Origin: Verrucomicrobiota bacterium
GTDB taxonomy: Bacteria; Verrucomicrobiota; Verrucomicrobiia; Verrucomicrobiales; V1-33
Reading direction: 5' to 3'
Assembly (NCBI GenBank): GCA_003402705.1
Contig: QQNF01000045.1
Coordinates: forward strand, 1 to 35,256
DNA length: 35,256 nt
Position numbers and translations under genes: made by a program. The notes below the pieces were generated by a model. That model was not told where the DNA came from. It searched no databases and saw nothing but the letters and a program-made list of their open reading frames with translations. Positions 1 to 7,751 of this stretch are shown piece after piece; position 1 is the first letter of the stretch, and every line of letters begins with the position of its first letter.

Positions 1-36
1 GCCCCCCTCTCCCACCCCCGCCCCTCGCAACATTCC

Positions 37-264
37 TCACCTTCCCCCCGATCTCCCATAACGGACAATCACCGCGCGCCCGCCATAGCCGGAATGCTCG
101 ATCTCCTCGCGAATCATTCCCTCAACTTTATCCGGGCTCCCGCCCCCGGTCCCCGCTCCAATCAGCGGAAACCCGATCGACTCGAACCCATGTTCCTGCG
201 CCTTCGCCAAGGCCGACCGCACCGAGCCCCGAATCGACGCCTCCGACGACCGCCCCATTCCCAC
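37..264 (-). CDS. C-terminal half of a macro (ADP-ribose-binding) domain protein
   Basis: This 75-residue ORF matches the second half of macro domains: an alpha helix, then a strand and loop reading SIGFPLIGAGTGG (the phosphate-binding loop that holds the distal ribose of ADP-ribose), then a helix and a last strand. The first half of the fold, including the N-terminal Asn/Ala-rich adenine-binding part, is missing. A TAG stop lies one codon upstream of the GTG start, so the ORF cannot extend. An alternative ATG lies two codons inside, with AGGGAG just upstream. It starts 11 bases after the VWA gene on the same strand and is probably cotranscribed with it. It may be a decayed remnant or a minimal module; activity as an ADP-ribose hydrolase is doubtful without the first half. 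Confidence 0.55.
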   Translation of the reverse strand: MGMGRSSEASIRGSVRSALAKAQEHGFESIGFPLIGAGTGGGSPDKVEGMIREEIEHSGYGGRAVIVRYGRSGGR

Positions 265-274
265 TCCCTAACTC

Positions 275-979
275 TCAATCCCCCTCCCCAGCCTTCTCAA
301 ACTCCTCACGAATTATGTCGTCCAGCGTTGCCGCCGCATCACTCACCGCCGCCGAATCCATGTACGCCGTCCCCGCCAACCGCAGCGCCCGGAACTTCCG
401 CGACACCGCCCGCAACGACGACCCCATCCCCTTCCTCGAAAACTCCACGTTCCCTCCCTTGTCACGCCCAATCGACACCATCCCCGCCGACGCAATCGCA
501 TCCTGATTCGCCGCCAGAAACAGAAACTCCCAACCATGCCGGTCACGATACTCACTGATCAATTCACCAATCCGACCCACCCCGTACACCCGCGACGCAT
601 TCTCCATCCCATCCGTGAAAACCGCCATCGCCACCTTCCCCGGTCGCTCCCCCTCAGGCATCTGGTCAATCCGCTCCGCCAACTCATCAATCGTCCGCCC
701 CATCGCATCCAGCAACGCCGTGCTCCCACGCGGCTTGTACCCCTCCGCGGTCAACTCACCCACCTCCCCAATCGGCACCGACGCCACCGGCACCTCATAA
801 CAATCATCAAACAGCACCAGCGTAAACCGCGCCTCCCCAGGTACCTCCCGCTGCATCCCCAAGAACTCATTAAAAGACGCCATCGCCGCCTCCCGCATCG
901 GCCCCATCGACCCCGACCGGTCCAGCACATACACAATCTCAGCAGGAACCACAGGCGTCATCGTTTCAGAATTATTCAT
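275..979 (-). CDS. VWA domain (MIDAS) protein
   Basis: The 234-residue protein is a soluble von Willebrand factor A domain with no signal peptide or membrane segment. The metal-ion-dependent adhesion site is complete: D20-x-S22-x-S24 (DRSGSM) after the first strand, T87 in GSTALLDA, and D123 in VFTDGMEN. Such compact cytoplasmic VWA proteins usually scaffold protein complexes, and TerY-like relatives occur in stress and phage-response clusters. The partner here may be the macro-domain ORF 11 bases downstream. The ATG at 979 is preceded by a 13-base perfect palindrome (993-1005) and, further up, by a good sigma-70-type promoter. The domain call is secure; the process it serves is not known. 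Confidence 0.85.
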   Translation of the reverse strand: MNNSETMTPVVPAEIVYVLDRSGSMGPMREAAMASFNEFLGMQREVPGEARFTLVLFDDCYEVPVASVPIGEVGELTAEGYKPRGSTALLDAMGRTIDELAERIDQMPEGERPGKVAMAVFTDGMENASRVYGVGRIGELISEYRDRHGWEFLFLAANQDAIASAGMVSIGRDKGGNVEFSRKGMGSSLRAVSRKFRALRLAGTAYMDSAAVSDAAATLDDIIREEFEKAGEGD

Positions 980-992
980 CGTGTTTATTAGT

Positions 993-1005
993 TGAAGTTA
1001 CTTCA
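993..1005. promoter_or_regulatory. 13-bp palindrome upstream of VWA gene
   Basis: The sequence TGAAGT-T-ACTTCA is a perfect inverted repeat with a one-base centre. It lies 14 bases before the VWA start codon, where a ribosome-binding site would be expected, and no Shine-Dalgarno sequence is visible. It could be an operator or a short hairpin controlling initiation. No regulator is identified. Confidence 0.35.
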
Positions 1006-1175
1006 TTGCGTTTCCCGATAGAGACAGCTCTCCCGTCTTTACCATCTACCGAAAAACAGCACGTCTCAGGGGTGTGCGAAGAACGGTCAGCCATCCAGCC
1101 GCCGATGTTGTCCGAGGAACACTCTTCCTCAGCCGCGCTCCAGGATTCATTCTCAGGAGCAGGTGCGATGCTCCA

Positions 1176-1203
1176 ATCCTATACAGAATATGGCGTTTGT
1201 CAA
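1176..1203 (-). promoter_or_regulatory. Sigma-70-type promoter reading toward the VWA gene
   Basis: On the - strand there is a perfect -35 box TTGACA (1203-1198), a 16-base spacer and a -10 box TAGGAT (1181-1176). Transcription would start near 1169 and leave a leader of about 190 bases before the VWA ATG at 979. The leader contains an 8-bp stem with loop GAGTG (about 1113-1133) and a GGAGCA/TGCTCC stem near its 5' end, so a structured leader or a separate small RNA is possible. Confidence 0.5.
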
Positions 1204-1448
1204 GCTCTTCCTGCTCTTTCCTCACACTTTCCACGCACCTCATCGTCCAGGATACACCGTTCCCCCAACCCATCTCCCTCCCCTCCCACTTCATCTCCAC
1301 CCCCACCACCCGCATCCAGCCATCCCTCAATCACCCCCAAATCAGCCTTCATATCTGCGGTATTCCCAAATCCCCAAATTCCTCCCACATCTCTCCCCCC
1401 GCATCCCCCGCAAGGCCCACCCTTCGCGCGCGTACCTTCCCAAAGGCC

Positions 1449-2882
1449 ATGAAGCATCACCACCCGCCCGACTACCGCCACCTCTTCTCCACCCGACGCG
1501 ACTTCCTCAAGCGCTGCGGCATGGGTCTCGGTGCCATCGCCGCCGACGGCCTCCTCCACTCCGCTGACGCCGCCTCTTCCAACCCGCTCATCGCCCACGC
1601 CCCCCAGTTCGGCGGCAGAGCCAAACACGTCATCCACATCTTCGCCAACGGCGGCCCCTCCCAGGTCGACACCTTCGACCCCAAACCGGAACTCGACCGC
1701 CTCCACGGCCAACCCATGCCAGGCGAAAACCTCCGCACCGAACGCAAAACCGGCACGCTCATGCGGTCGCCCTACAAATTCCAGCGCCACGGCCAGAGCG
1801 GTCTCGAAATCTCCGACATCTTCCCCAACGTCGCCGCCTGCGCCGACGACCTCTGCGTCATCCGCTCCATGCACGCCGATGTCCCCAATCACGAGCCTTC
1901 CCTCCTCCTCATGAACTGCGGCGAAGCCCGCCTCATCAGACCCAGCGTCGGTTCATGGGTCACCTACGGCCTCGGCACCCTCAATCAGAATCTCCCCGGC
2001 TTCGTCGTCATGTGCCCAGGCGGATACCCCATCCAGGAAAGCCAGAACTGGCAGGCCGGCTTCCTCCCCGGCGTCTTCCAAGGCACCTACATAGACTCCC
2101 AGCACCGCGATCTCGACAAGCTCATCGAAAACATCCGCAACAAAAACCTCCCCATGCGCGAACAGCGCATCCAGCTCGACCTCCTCCACGAAATGAACCG
2201 CGAACACGAGGCCCGCCGCTCCGGCGACGCCCGCCTCGAAGCTCGCATCCAATCGTTCGAACTCGCCTACCGCATGCAGCTCGACGCCAGCGACGCCTTC
2301 GACCTCAACCGCGAACCCCAGCACATCCGCGACCTCTACGGCGACAATGTCCACGGCCGCCAGACGCTCATCGCCCGCCGGCTCGTCGAACGCGGGGTCC
2401 GCTTCGTCCAACTCTGGCACGGCGAAGGCCAGCCATGGGACAATCACGACGACCTCGAAGTCAATCACCGCCGCCTCGCCACCGAATCCGACAAGGCCAT
2501 CGGCGGTCTCCTCAAAGACCTCAAACAACGCGGCATGCTCGACGAAACCCTCGTCATCTGGGGCGGCGAATTCGGCCGCACCCCAGTCGTCGAACTCCCC
2601 CAGGCCGGTGCCAATGCCGGCAAAATCAACGGCCGCGACCACAACCACTACGGCTTCACCATGTGGCTCGCCGGCGGCGGCGTCAAAGCCGGAACAGCCT
2701 ACGGCGCCACCGACGACTTCGGCTTCAAAGCCGTCGATAAACCCGTCCACGTCCACGACCTCCACGCTACCATGATGGCCCTCCTCGGCTTCAACCACGA
2801 GTCCTTCACCTACCGCTACGCCGGCCGCGACTACCGCCTCACCGACGTCCACGGCAAGGTCGTCCGCGACCTCATCGCCTGA
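1449..2882 (+). CDS. DUF1501 family protein, Tat-exported
   Basis: The 477-residue protein begins with a twin-arginine signal: S-T-R16-R17-D-F-L-K followed by a hydrophobic stretch ending near residue 42. The body matches DUF1501, which is related to the sulfatase/alkaline phosphatase fold. Diagnostic segments are FANGGPSQVDTFDPKPEL near residues 65-82 and IWGGEFGRTP near 375. In Planctomycetes and Verrucomicrobia these proteins are usually paired with a DUF1549/DUF1553 cytochrome-like protein, often in polysaccharide-degradation loci; no such partner is present here. The frame is open further upstream, but the ATG at 1449 puts the Tat signal at the N-terminus. The biochemical role of the family is not settled. 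Confidence 0.9.
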   Translation: MKHHHPPDYRHLFSTRRDFLKRCGMGLGAIAADGLLHSADAASSNPLIAHAPQFGGRAKHVIHIFANGGPSQVDTFDPKPELDRLHGQPMPGENLRTERKTGTLMRSPYKFQRHGQSGLEISDIFPNVAACADDLCVIRSMHADVPNHEPSLLLMNCGEARLIRPSVGSWVTYGLGTLNQNLPGFVVMCPGGYPIQESQNWQAGFLPGVFQGTYIDSQHRDLDKLIENIRNKNLPMREQRIQLDLLHEMNREHEARRSGDARLEARIQSFELAYRMQLDASDAFDLNREPQHIRDLYGDNVHGRQTLIARRLVERGVRFVQLWHGEGQPWDNHDDLEVNHRRLATESDKAIGGLLKDLKQRGMLDETLVIWGGEFGRTPVVELPQAGANAGKINGRDHNHYGFTMWLAGGGVKAGTAYGATDDFGFKAVDKPVHVHDLHATMMALLGFNHESFTYRYAGRDYRLTDVHGKVVRDLIA

Positions 2883-2894
2883 CAATTCCCCTCT

Positions 2895-3060
2895 CCTCTC
2901 TCCCCCAGCCAGCGCGCCGCAGGCTCTGGACTGCTGGGAGCATCACCGCTCTCAGGGCGCACGGAGTGCGCGCGGCCAGCCTCTCTCCGTTCAAGCCCCT
3001 CGCCTGACCAGTCCCCTTTTACTATTCACTATTTTCAATTTTCAATTTCCCGGCCCCGCC
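2895..3060. repeat. Dispersed-repeat-like intergenic sequence
   Basis: Between two convergent genes there is a block (about 2905-2990) containing two GCGCGC-rich arms around CAGGCTCTGGACTGCTGGGAGC and CGCACGGAGTGCGCGC, followed by an AT-rich run with repeated TTTTCAA units (about 3020-3050). Both resemble non-coding dispersed repeats that I associate with Verrucomicrobial genomes. Only one copy of each is in the window, so the repeat status is inferred from memory and not shown here. No U-tract terminator is visible. Confidence 0.35.
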
Positions 3061-3111
3061 TTCCTCCTCCGGAAGCACGGGGCCACTCTGACAGTCTCCC
3101 TGCTCAGGGCC

Positions 3112-4074
3112 TCACTGACGCGCCACCACCGTCCCGTCACTCAGCACCATCGCCACCGCCTTCGGAGCCGCATCCGCCGGCAGCTCGCCCAGCGCATACT
3201 GAATCCCCGCCAGATAATGCGCCACCACCTCCGGCGTCCAGTAAATGTGCTCGTTGTGCCCCAGCGAACAATAGAAGGTCCGCCCCTCACCATACTTCGA
3301 CAGCCACGCAATCGGATAGAAATTCCGGTCCGCCATCCCATCCTTGTTCCCATCGTCCTTCTTCATGTCCGTCCCGCTAGGATCCAGCGCCAGCAGCATC
3401 CGCCGCTCGGTCGGCTGCGCCGTCGTCGGCCGGAACTTGTAAATCTCATCCTGCAAGGTGATCCCACCCGCATTGAACGCCGCATTCAACGGATGCCCGG
3501 GCTCCAGATTCCTCACCTTCACCGTGTCGCCCGACCCCCAAGGGTGACTCTCAAACGCCCCGCCCATCATGTCGTTGTATTCCTTCCACTTCAGCTGCGG
3601 GTTATCCGACGAATACGTGTCCGTCGCCGAATGCATCCCCACCAGTCCCTTCCCGCTCTTCACAAAATTCACAAGGCTCGCCTTCAGCACATCCTCCCCT
3701 AACGGCGATCCCTTGAAAATCTCGCCCGTCGTATTCACCATGATCACCGCATCAAACGCCTTCAGCTTGTCCGGCGCAAACCACGCCTCGTCCTCCGTGT
3801 GCGTCACATTGAACAACCCGGACTTCTCACCCAGCGCCTTCATGCAGTACACCCCCGCCGCAATCGAACTGTGCCGGAACCCAGCCGTCTTGCTGAAGAC
3901 CAGCACTTCATGCTTCTTCTGAACCGGCGCAGGCGTCTTCGCCGGCAGCGCCGCCTTGATCTTCGCCGCCTGATCGTCCGGAATCTTGAACTTGTCCCCT
4001 TGCCCCTGGCCAGTCGCCATCGTCAGAACAGCACCAAGTGATAGGACAGGAAGCAGAACGCACACAGGTTTCAT
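3112..4074 (-). CDS. ThuA-like domain protein, secreted
   Basis: The 320-residue protein has an N-terminal signal peptide (MKPVCVLLPVLSLGAVLTMA) and then a ThuA-like glutamine-amidotransferase-fold domain. Recognisable segments are VLVFSKTAGFRHSSI at the first strand, AVIMVNTTGEIF, GLVGMHSATDTY, GGAFESHPWG, and the C-terminal YGEGRTFYCSLGHN. These are typical of the large ThuA families in Verrucomicrobia and Planctomycetes, which are linked to carbohydrate catabolism. The frame stays open 33 codons upstream, but the ATG at 4074 is chosen because it begins the signal peptide. It is convergent with the DUF1501 gene and divergent from the metal-sensing operon. No substrate can be assigned. Confidence 0.88.
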   Translation of the reverse strand: MKPVCVLLPVLSLGAVLTMATGQGQGDKFKIPDDQAAKIKAALPAKTPAPVQKKHEVLVFSKTAGFRHSSIAAGVYCMKALGEKSGLFNVTHTEDEAWFAPDKLKAFDAVIMVNTTGEIFKGSPLGEDVLKASLVNFVKSGKGLVGMHSATDTYSSDNPQLKWKEYNDMMGGAFESHPWGSGDTVKVRNLEPGHPLNAAFNAGGITLQDEIYKFRPTTAQPTERRMLLALDPSGTDMKKDDGNKDGMADRNFYPIAWLSKYGEGRTFYCSLGHNEHIYWTPEVVAHYLAGIQYALGELPADAAPKAVAMVLSDGTVVARQ

Positions 4075-4190
4075 GAGTTTTTGGGGGTAGGATTTCAGAA
4101 TCGCCGCGACCCTAAGCCCCCACCGCATCCGCGCAATCCCGGGAACGCGTTGCCGCTTGCACCCGCTCCCCACCCATCGTTCCTCCCCTC

Positions 4191-4487
4191 ATGCACCGCC
4201 CTCCGCTCGACTCCATTCTGCAGGCCGCGGCCACCTCCACCAGCGCCCATCACGACCCCGAACGCTGGGCCGCCATCCGCTCCCACCTCGCCCGCGGCTG
4301 GAACCCGGAACAAATCGAATGGCAACGCTGGCTCCGCCGTTGGTCCCCATGGGCCGCCGCCGCCACCCTCATCTCCGCCGCCACCACCGCCTCCTTCCCC
4401 CACGGCACCCACAAGGTCTCCCAGCCTCCCGCTCTCGTCCTCTTCTCGGAACCCCCAGCCTCCCCAGCCACCCCCACACCACCATGA
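4191..4487 (+). CDS. Small membrane protein, CnrY-like anti-sigma candidate
   Basis: This 98-residue protein has about 50 N-terminal residues rich in charge and tryptophan, one membrane segment at roughly 52-68, and a short proline-rich periplasmic tail. In size and layout it matches CnrY, the anti-sigma factor of the Cupriavidus nickel/cobalt response, whose cytosolic N-terminus sequesters the ECF factor CnrH. Sequence similarity alone is weak. The assignment rests on topology and gene order: its stop codon overlaps the start of the CnrX-like gene (ATGA, 4484-4487), and the sigma gene follows. It is the first gene of the + strand cluster and is divergent from the ThuA-like gene across 116 bases. 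Confidence 0.6.
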   Translation: MHRPPLDSILQAAATSTSAHHDPERWAAIRSHLARGWNPEQIEWQRWLRRWSPWAAAATLISAATTASFPHGTHKVSQPPALVLFSEPPASPATPTPP

Positions 4488-4948
4488 ACCGCGGTCGGCT
4501 CGCTCTCCTCTGGCTCCTCTCCTCCACCACCCTCGCCGCTCTCACCGCCTTCGCCGTCCTCCGCTGGCACCAGCACCACGCCCACCAACCCTCGCCAGAC
4601 CCGCTCTCCGCCTCCGAGGAACGCTTCCACTCATGGCTCCACCAGAACCTCAACCTCTCCCCAGCCGAAGACGCCGCTCTCCACGCCGCTGAATCCTCCT
4701 TCGCCTCCCGCCGCAAGGATCTCCGCGCCGCCATGTCCGCCGCCGAATCCGACCTCCGCCGCCTCATCCTCCGCGACGGCAAAGACTCACCCGAACTCAA
4801 AGCCGCCGTCCAGCGTCTCGCCTCCGCTCAGGCCGAACTCCAGCAGGCCGTCCTAACGCACCTCTTCACCATGGCCGACCACCTCGATCCCGTCCAGCGC
4901 CAGCAACTCATCCAGTGGACCCATGACAGTCTCCGCCAGGTTCCTTGA
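4484..4948 (+). CDS. CnrX-like periplasmic metal sensor (metal-resistance/LTxxQ family)
   Basis: The 154-residue protein has an N-terminal membrane anchor (about 6-26), a His-rich stretch (H29, H31, H32, H34) and an all-helical periplasmic domain. From my knowledge of CnrX, the Ni/Co site is made by H42, H46, E63, H119 and M123. Here H49, H53, E70, H126 and M130 occur with exactly the same spacing, a constant offset of 7. The helix around LTHLFTM and the C-terminal HLDPVQRQQL helix also match the family. It should bind metal in the periplasm and relieve anti-sigma inhibition. The start overlaps the upstream gene by 4 bases and the end overlaps the sigma gene by 26, implying tight translational coupling. 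Confidence 0.85.
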   Translation: MNRGRLALLWLLSSTTLAALTAFAVLRWHQHHAHQPSPDPLSASEERFHSWLHQNLNLSPAEDAALHAAESSFASRRKDLRAAMSAAESDLRRLILRDGKDSPELKAAVQRLASAQAELQQAVLTHLFTMADHLDPVQRQQLIQWTHDSLRQVP

Positions 4949-5534
4949 CTCCTCCAGCCTCCCCCTCGCCCCTCCAGAAGAGGCCGCATGGGACGCCATC
5001 CACGCCGCCGCCGCCGCCCGCGGCGACTCCCTCGCCTTCCAACGTCTCGTCAACCGCCACAGCCCAGCCCTCCACCGCTTCTGCCTCCACTGCCTCGGCA
5101 ACCTCCAGGACGCCGAAGACGTCACCCAGGAATCCTTCGTCCGCGCATGGCACGCCCTCCCTCGCTATCGCGAATCCGGCACCTTCCGCCCGTGGCTCTG
5201 GCGCATCGCCCTCAACCGCTGCCGCGATCTCGCCAGATCCCGCTCCTCACGCCTCCGCTGGCTCTGCAACTGGTCCTCCGACTCACCGCCCGACGCCATC
5301 TCCCCCTCACCATCCCCTGACGAAACCGCCGCCCACCGCGCCGACCTCGATCGTCTCTCCCACGGTCTCGCCCTCCTCCCCGAAAACCTCCGCGAACCTC
5401 TCGTCCTCAGCGCCATCGAAAACCTCCCCCACCACGAGATCGCCGCCATCCTCAACACCACCACCCGCGCCATCGATAACCGCGTCCAACGCGCCCGCCA
5501 CCGCCTCAACTCATGGTGGTCACTCCAACCCTGA
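4923..5534 (+). CDS. RNA polymerase ECF sigma factor, CnrH-like by context
   Basis: The 203-residue protein is a two-domain ECF sigma factor. Sigma region 2 spans about 36-108, with LQDAEDVTQESFVRAW as region 2.2 and the FRPWLWRIALNRCRD helix as region 2.4. A variable linker at about 112-142 is followed by sigma region 4 at about 145-197, with the helix-turn-helix HHEIAAILNTTTRAIDNRVQRAR. The start lies inside the CnrX-like gene, a 26-base overlap, so the two are coupled. By analogy with CnrYXH it would be released when the sensor binds metal, and would then transcribe its own operon and probably the TonB receptor downstream. No promoter consensus could be defined. Confidence 0.93.
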   Translation: MTVSARFLDSSSLPLAPPEEAAWDAIHAAAAARGDSLAFQRLVNRHSPALHRFCLHCLGNLQDAEDVTQESFVRAWHALPRYRESGTFRPWLWRIALNRCRDLARSRSSRLRWLCNWSSDSPPDAISPSPSPDETAAHRADLDRLSHGLALLPENLREPLVLSAIENLPHHEIAAILNTTTRAIDNRVQRARHRLNSWWSLQP

Positions 5535-5613
5535 CTGACCCGCTCCCCTCACGCAAAAATACCTGAGCAGTCCGCGCCCCCCTCCCGTTGGCCATGGTGA
5601 ACTCACGCCATCC

Positions 5614-7680
5614 ATGCCCTCCTCACGCCTCATCCTCGCCTTCCTCCCGCTCGCCACCTCCCTCCACGCCGCCGATCCCACCCCGCCCCCAGCCCTCCCG
5701 GAAATGACCGTCGAAGGCAAAGCCGATTCCCTCATCGGCCTCGCCCCCTCCGCCTCCAAAGGCCAGACCAGCGCCGCTGAACTCGCCACTCGCCCCTTCC
5801 TCCGCCGCGGCGAACTCCTCGAAGTCGTCCCAGGCATGACCGTCACCCAGCACGCCGGCGGCGGTAAAGCCAATCAGTACTTCCTCCGCGGCATCAATCT
5901 CGACCACGGCACCGACTTCGCCATCTCCATCGACGGTCTCCCCGTCAACCTCCGCACCCACGCCCACGGCCAGGGCTACGCCGATCTCAATATCGTCATC
6001 CCCGAACTCGTCGATTCCATCGACTACCGCAAAGGCCCCTACTTCGCTGACCTCGGCGACCTCTCCGCCGCCGGCGCCGCTCGCTTCCAACTAACCGATT
6101 CCCTCCCCTCAGGCATCGCCTCCGTCTCCCTCGGCGAATACGGCTGGTACCGCGGGCTCCTCGCCGACTCAATCTCCCTAACCACACCCTCCAACCCGTC
6201 CGCTCCTTCCTCCACCCTAACTTACGGTCTCGAATTCAACGCCTACGACGGCCCGTGGATCCTTCCCGAAAACGCCCGCCGCTGGAACGGTCTCCTCCGC
6301 TGGGTCTCCTCAGACGCCACCGACCGCTTCGCCCTCACCGCCATGGGCTACGACGGTCGCTGGACCAGCAGCGACCAGATCCCTCAACGCGCCATCAACC
6401 AGAACCTCGTCAACCGCTTCGGCAATCTCGACCCCTCCAACGGCGGCACTTCCTCCCGCTACAGTCTCCTCGCCGACTGGTCCCGCCAAACCGACGACCG
6501 CGGCCAGTGGCACGCCGACGCCTTCCTCAGTCGCTACGACCTCCAACTCTTCTCTAACTTCACCTACTTCCTCGATGACCCCATCAATGGCGATCAGTTC
6601 GAACAATCAGAAAGCCGCTGGCTCGCCGGTGCCTCCCTCCGCCGCGAATGGCTCTTCCCATTCGCCTCCGCCTCCTCGGACAGCTCCCTAACCGCAGGCA
6701 TCGACTCCCGCGCCGACTGGATCGACGACATCGGTCTCTACAAAACCTCCGCCCGTCAGCGTCTCTCCACCACCCGCCGCGACGATGTCACCGAATCCTC
6801 CGCCGGGCTCTTCGTCAACGCCGACCTCCACTTCTCCGATTGGTTCCGCCTCCAGCCAGGCCTCCGCGCCGACGCCTTCCTCTTCCGCACCTCCGGCCCC
6901 GTCGCTGCCAACGCCGGCTCCGACTCCGCCGCCCTCGTCAGCCCCAAACTCAGCGCCATCTTCGGCCCGTGGCATCAGACCGAATCCTACCTCAACGCCG
7001 GCTGGGGCTTCCACAGCAACGACGCCCGCGGGGTCCTCACCACCATCGACCCAGTCTCCGGCTCATCCGTGCTCCCCGTCGACCCGCTCGTCCGCATCTT
7101 CGGCGCTGAACTCGGCATCCGCTCGGAAGCCCTTACAAACTGGGTCCACTCCGCCTCCCTCTGGTACCTCCACAGCGACAGCGAACTCGTCTACATCGGC
7201 GACGCCGGCACCAACGAAGCCGGTCCCTCCAGCCGCCGCTACGGCCTCGAACTCGCCTCCTACTGGCGCCCCTCCCCGGCCCTCATGCTCGATAGCGAAT
7301 TCACCGTCTCCCACGCCGCCTTCTCCGACGGCAGCGATGTCCCTAACAACGTTCCGCTCACATGGAACGGCGGCATCACCGTCGGCCACGGCGACGGCTT
7401 CTTCGCCTCCCTCCGCGCCCGCGCCTTCTCCCGCCGCCCACTCGAAGAATCCGGCCGCGTCAAATCCCGCGCCAGTCTCCTCCTCAACGCCCGCGCCGGC
7501 TTCCGCCGCAAATCATGGGAACTCGCCGTCGATTGCCTCAACCTCCTCGGCCGCAACGACAACGACATCGAATACTTCTACGACTCCCGCCTCGCCTCCG
7601 AACCCGCTCCCGTCTCCGACCGCCACATCCACCCCACCGAGCCCCGCATGTTCCGCGTCTCCCTCACCAAAACATGGTAA
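5614..7680 (+). CDS. TonB-dependent outer-membrane receptor, probable metal uptake
   Basis: The 688-residue protein has a signal peptide ending near A19/A20, a TonB-box-like PEMTVEG at about 29-35, a plug domain at about 55-165 and a barrel ending in the aromatic C-terminus SLTKTW, as expected for outer-membrane insertion. The plug carries FLRGINLDHGTDFAISIDGLPVN and then TH116-A-H118-GQGYADLN, a His-bearing plug motif I associate with a receptor subgroup found near metal-efflux and metal-sensing loci. It lies 79 bases after the ECF sigma gene on the same strand. With the CnrX-like sensor, this suggests uptake of a nickel-, cobalt- or similar metal complex. The substrate is inference. Confidence 0.88.
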   Translation: MPSSRLILAFLPLATSLHAADPTPPPALPEMTVEGKADSLIGLAPSASKGQTSAAELATRPFLRRGELLEVVPGMTVTQHAGGGKANQYFLRGINLDHGTDFAISIDGLPVNLRTHAHGQGYADLNIVIPELVDSIDYRKGPYFADLGDLSAAGAARFQLTDSLPSGIASVSLGEYGWYRGLLADSISLTTPSNPSAPSSTLTYGLEFNAYDGPWILPENARRWNGLLRWVSSDATDRFALTAMGYDGRWTSSDQIPQRAINQNLVNRFGNLDPSNGGTSSRYSLLADWSRQTDDRGQWHADAFLSRYDLQLFSNFTYFLDDPINGDQFEQSESRWLAGASLRREWLFPFASASSDSSLTAGIDSRADWIDDIGLYKTSARQRLSTTRRDDVTESSAGLFVNADLHFSDWFRLQPGLRADAFLFRTSGPVAANAGSDSAALVSPKLSAIFGPWHQTESYLNAGWGFHSNDARGVLTTIDPVSGSSVLPVDPLVRIFGAELGIRSEALTNWVHSASLWYLHSDSELVYIGDAGTNEAGPSSRRYGLELASYWRPSPALMLDSEFTVSHAAFSDGSDVPNNVPLTWNGGITVGHGDGFFASLRARAFSRRPLEESGRVKSRASLLLNARAGFRRKSWELAVDCLNLLGRNDNDIEYFYDSRLASEPAPVSDRHIHPTEPRMFRVSLTKTW

Positions 7681-7751
7681 TCACCCCCACGCCCCCGCGG
7701 ATATCGCCGGTCTTGCATCGCCGCCCCCTCCCCGGCATCCTCAACCCCAGC

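Larger units (their letters stand above)
980..1448. other. Divergent intergenic region, VWA gene / DUF1501 gene
   Basis: These 469 bases separate two divergent genes. The left half (980-1210) has mixed composition and holds the palindrome, the - strand promoter and the possible structured leader described separately. The right half (1210-1448) is a pyrimidine-rich tract with no codon structure that stands out from the background. No convincing gene was seen; frames that cross it are open only because the + strand is C-rich. Confidence 0.6.

Noticed and set aside
1074..1448. N-terminal extension of the DUF1501 frame
   Set aside because: The extension is low in complexity and would bury the Tat signal 125 residues inside the protein.
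1953..2885. 310-codon open frame on the - strand opposite the DUF1501 gene
   Set aside because: It is rich in V, E, G, A and D in the way expected from reading a C-rich coding strand backwards, with no domain. The + strand gene has clear family motifs.
4142..4165. GGAAC as an ECF -35 box upstream of the CnrY-like gene
   Set aside because: No clear -10 element follows at the right distance, and no similar pair occurs before the TonB receptor gene, so a regulon promoter cannot be claimed.
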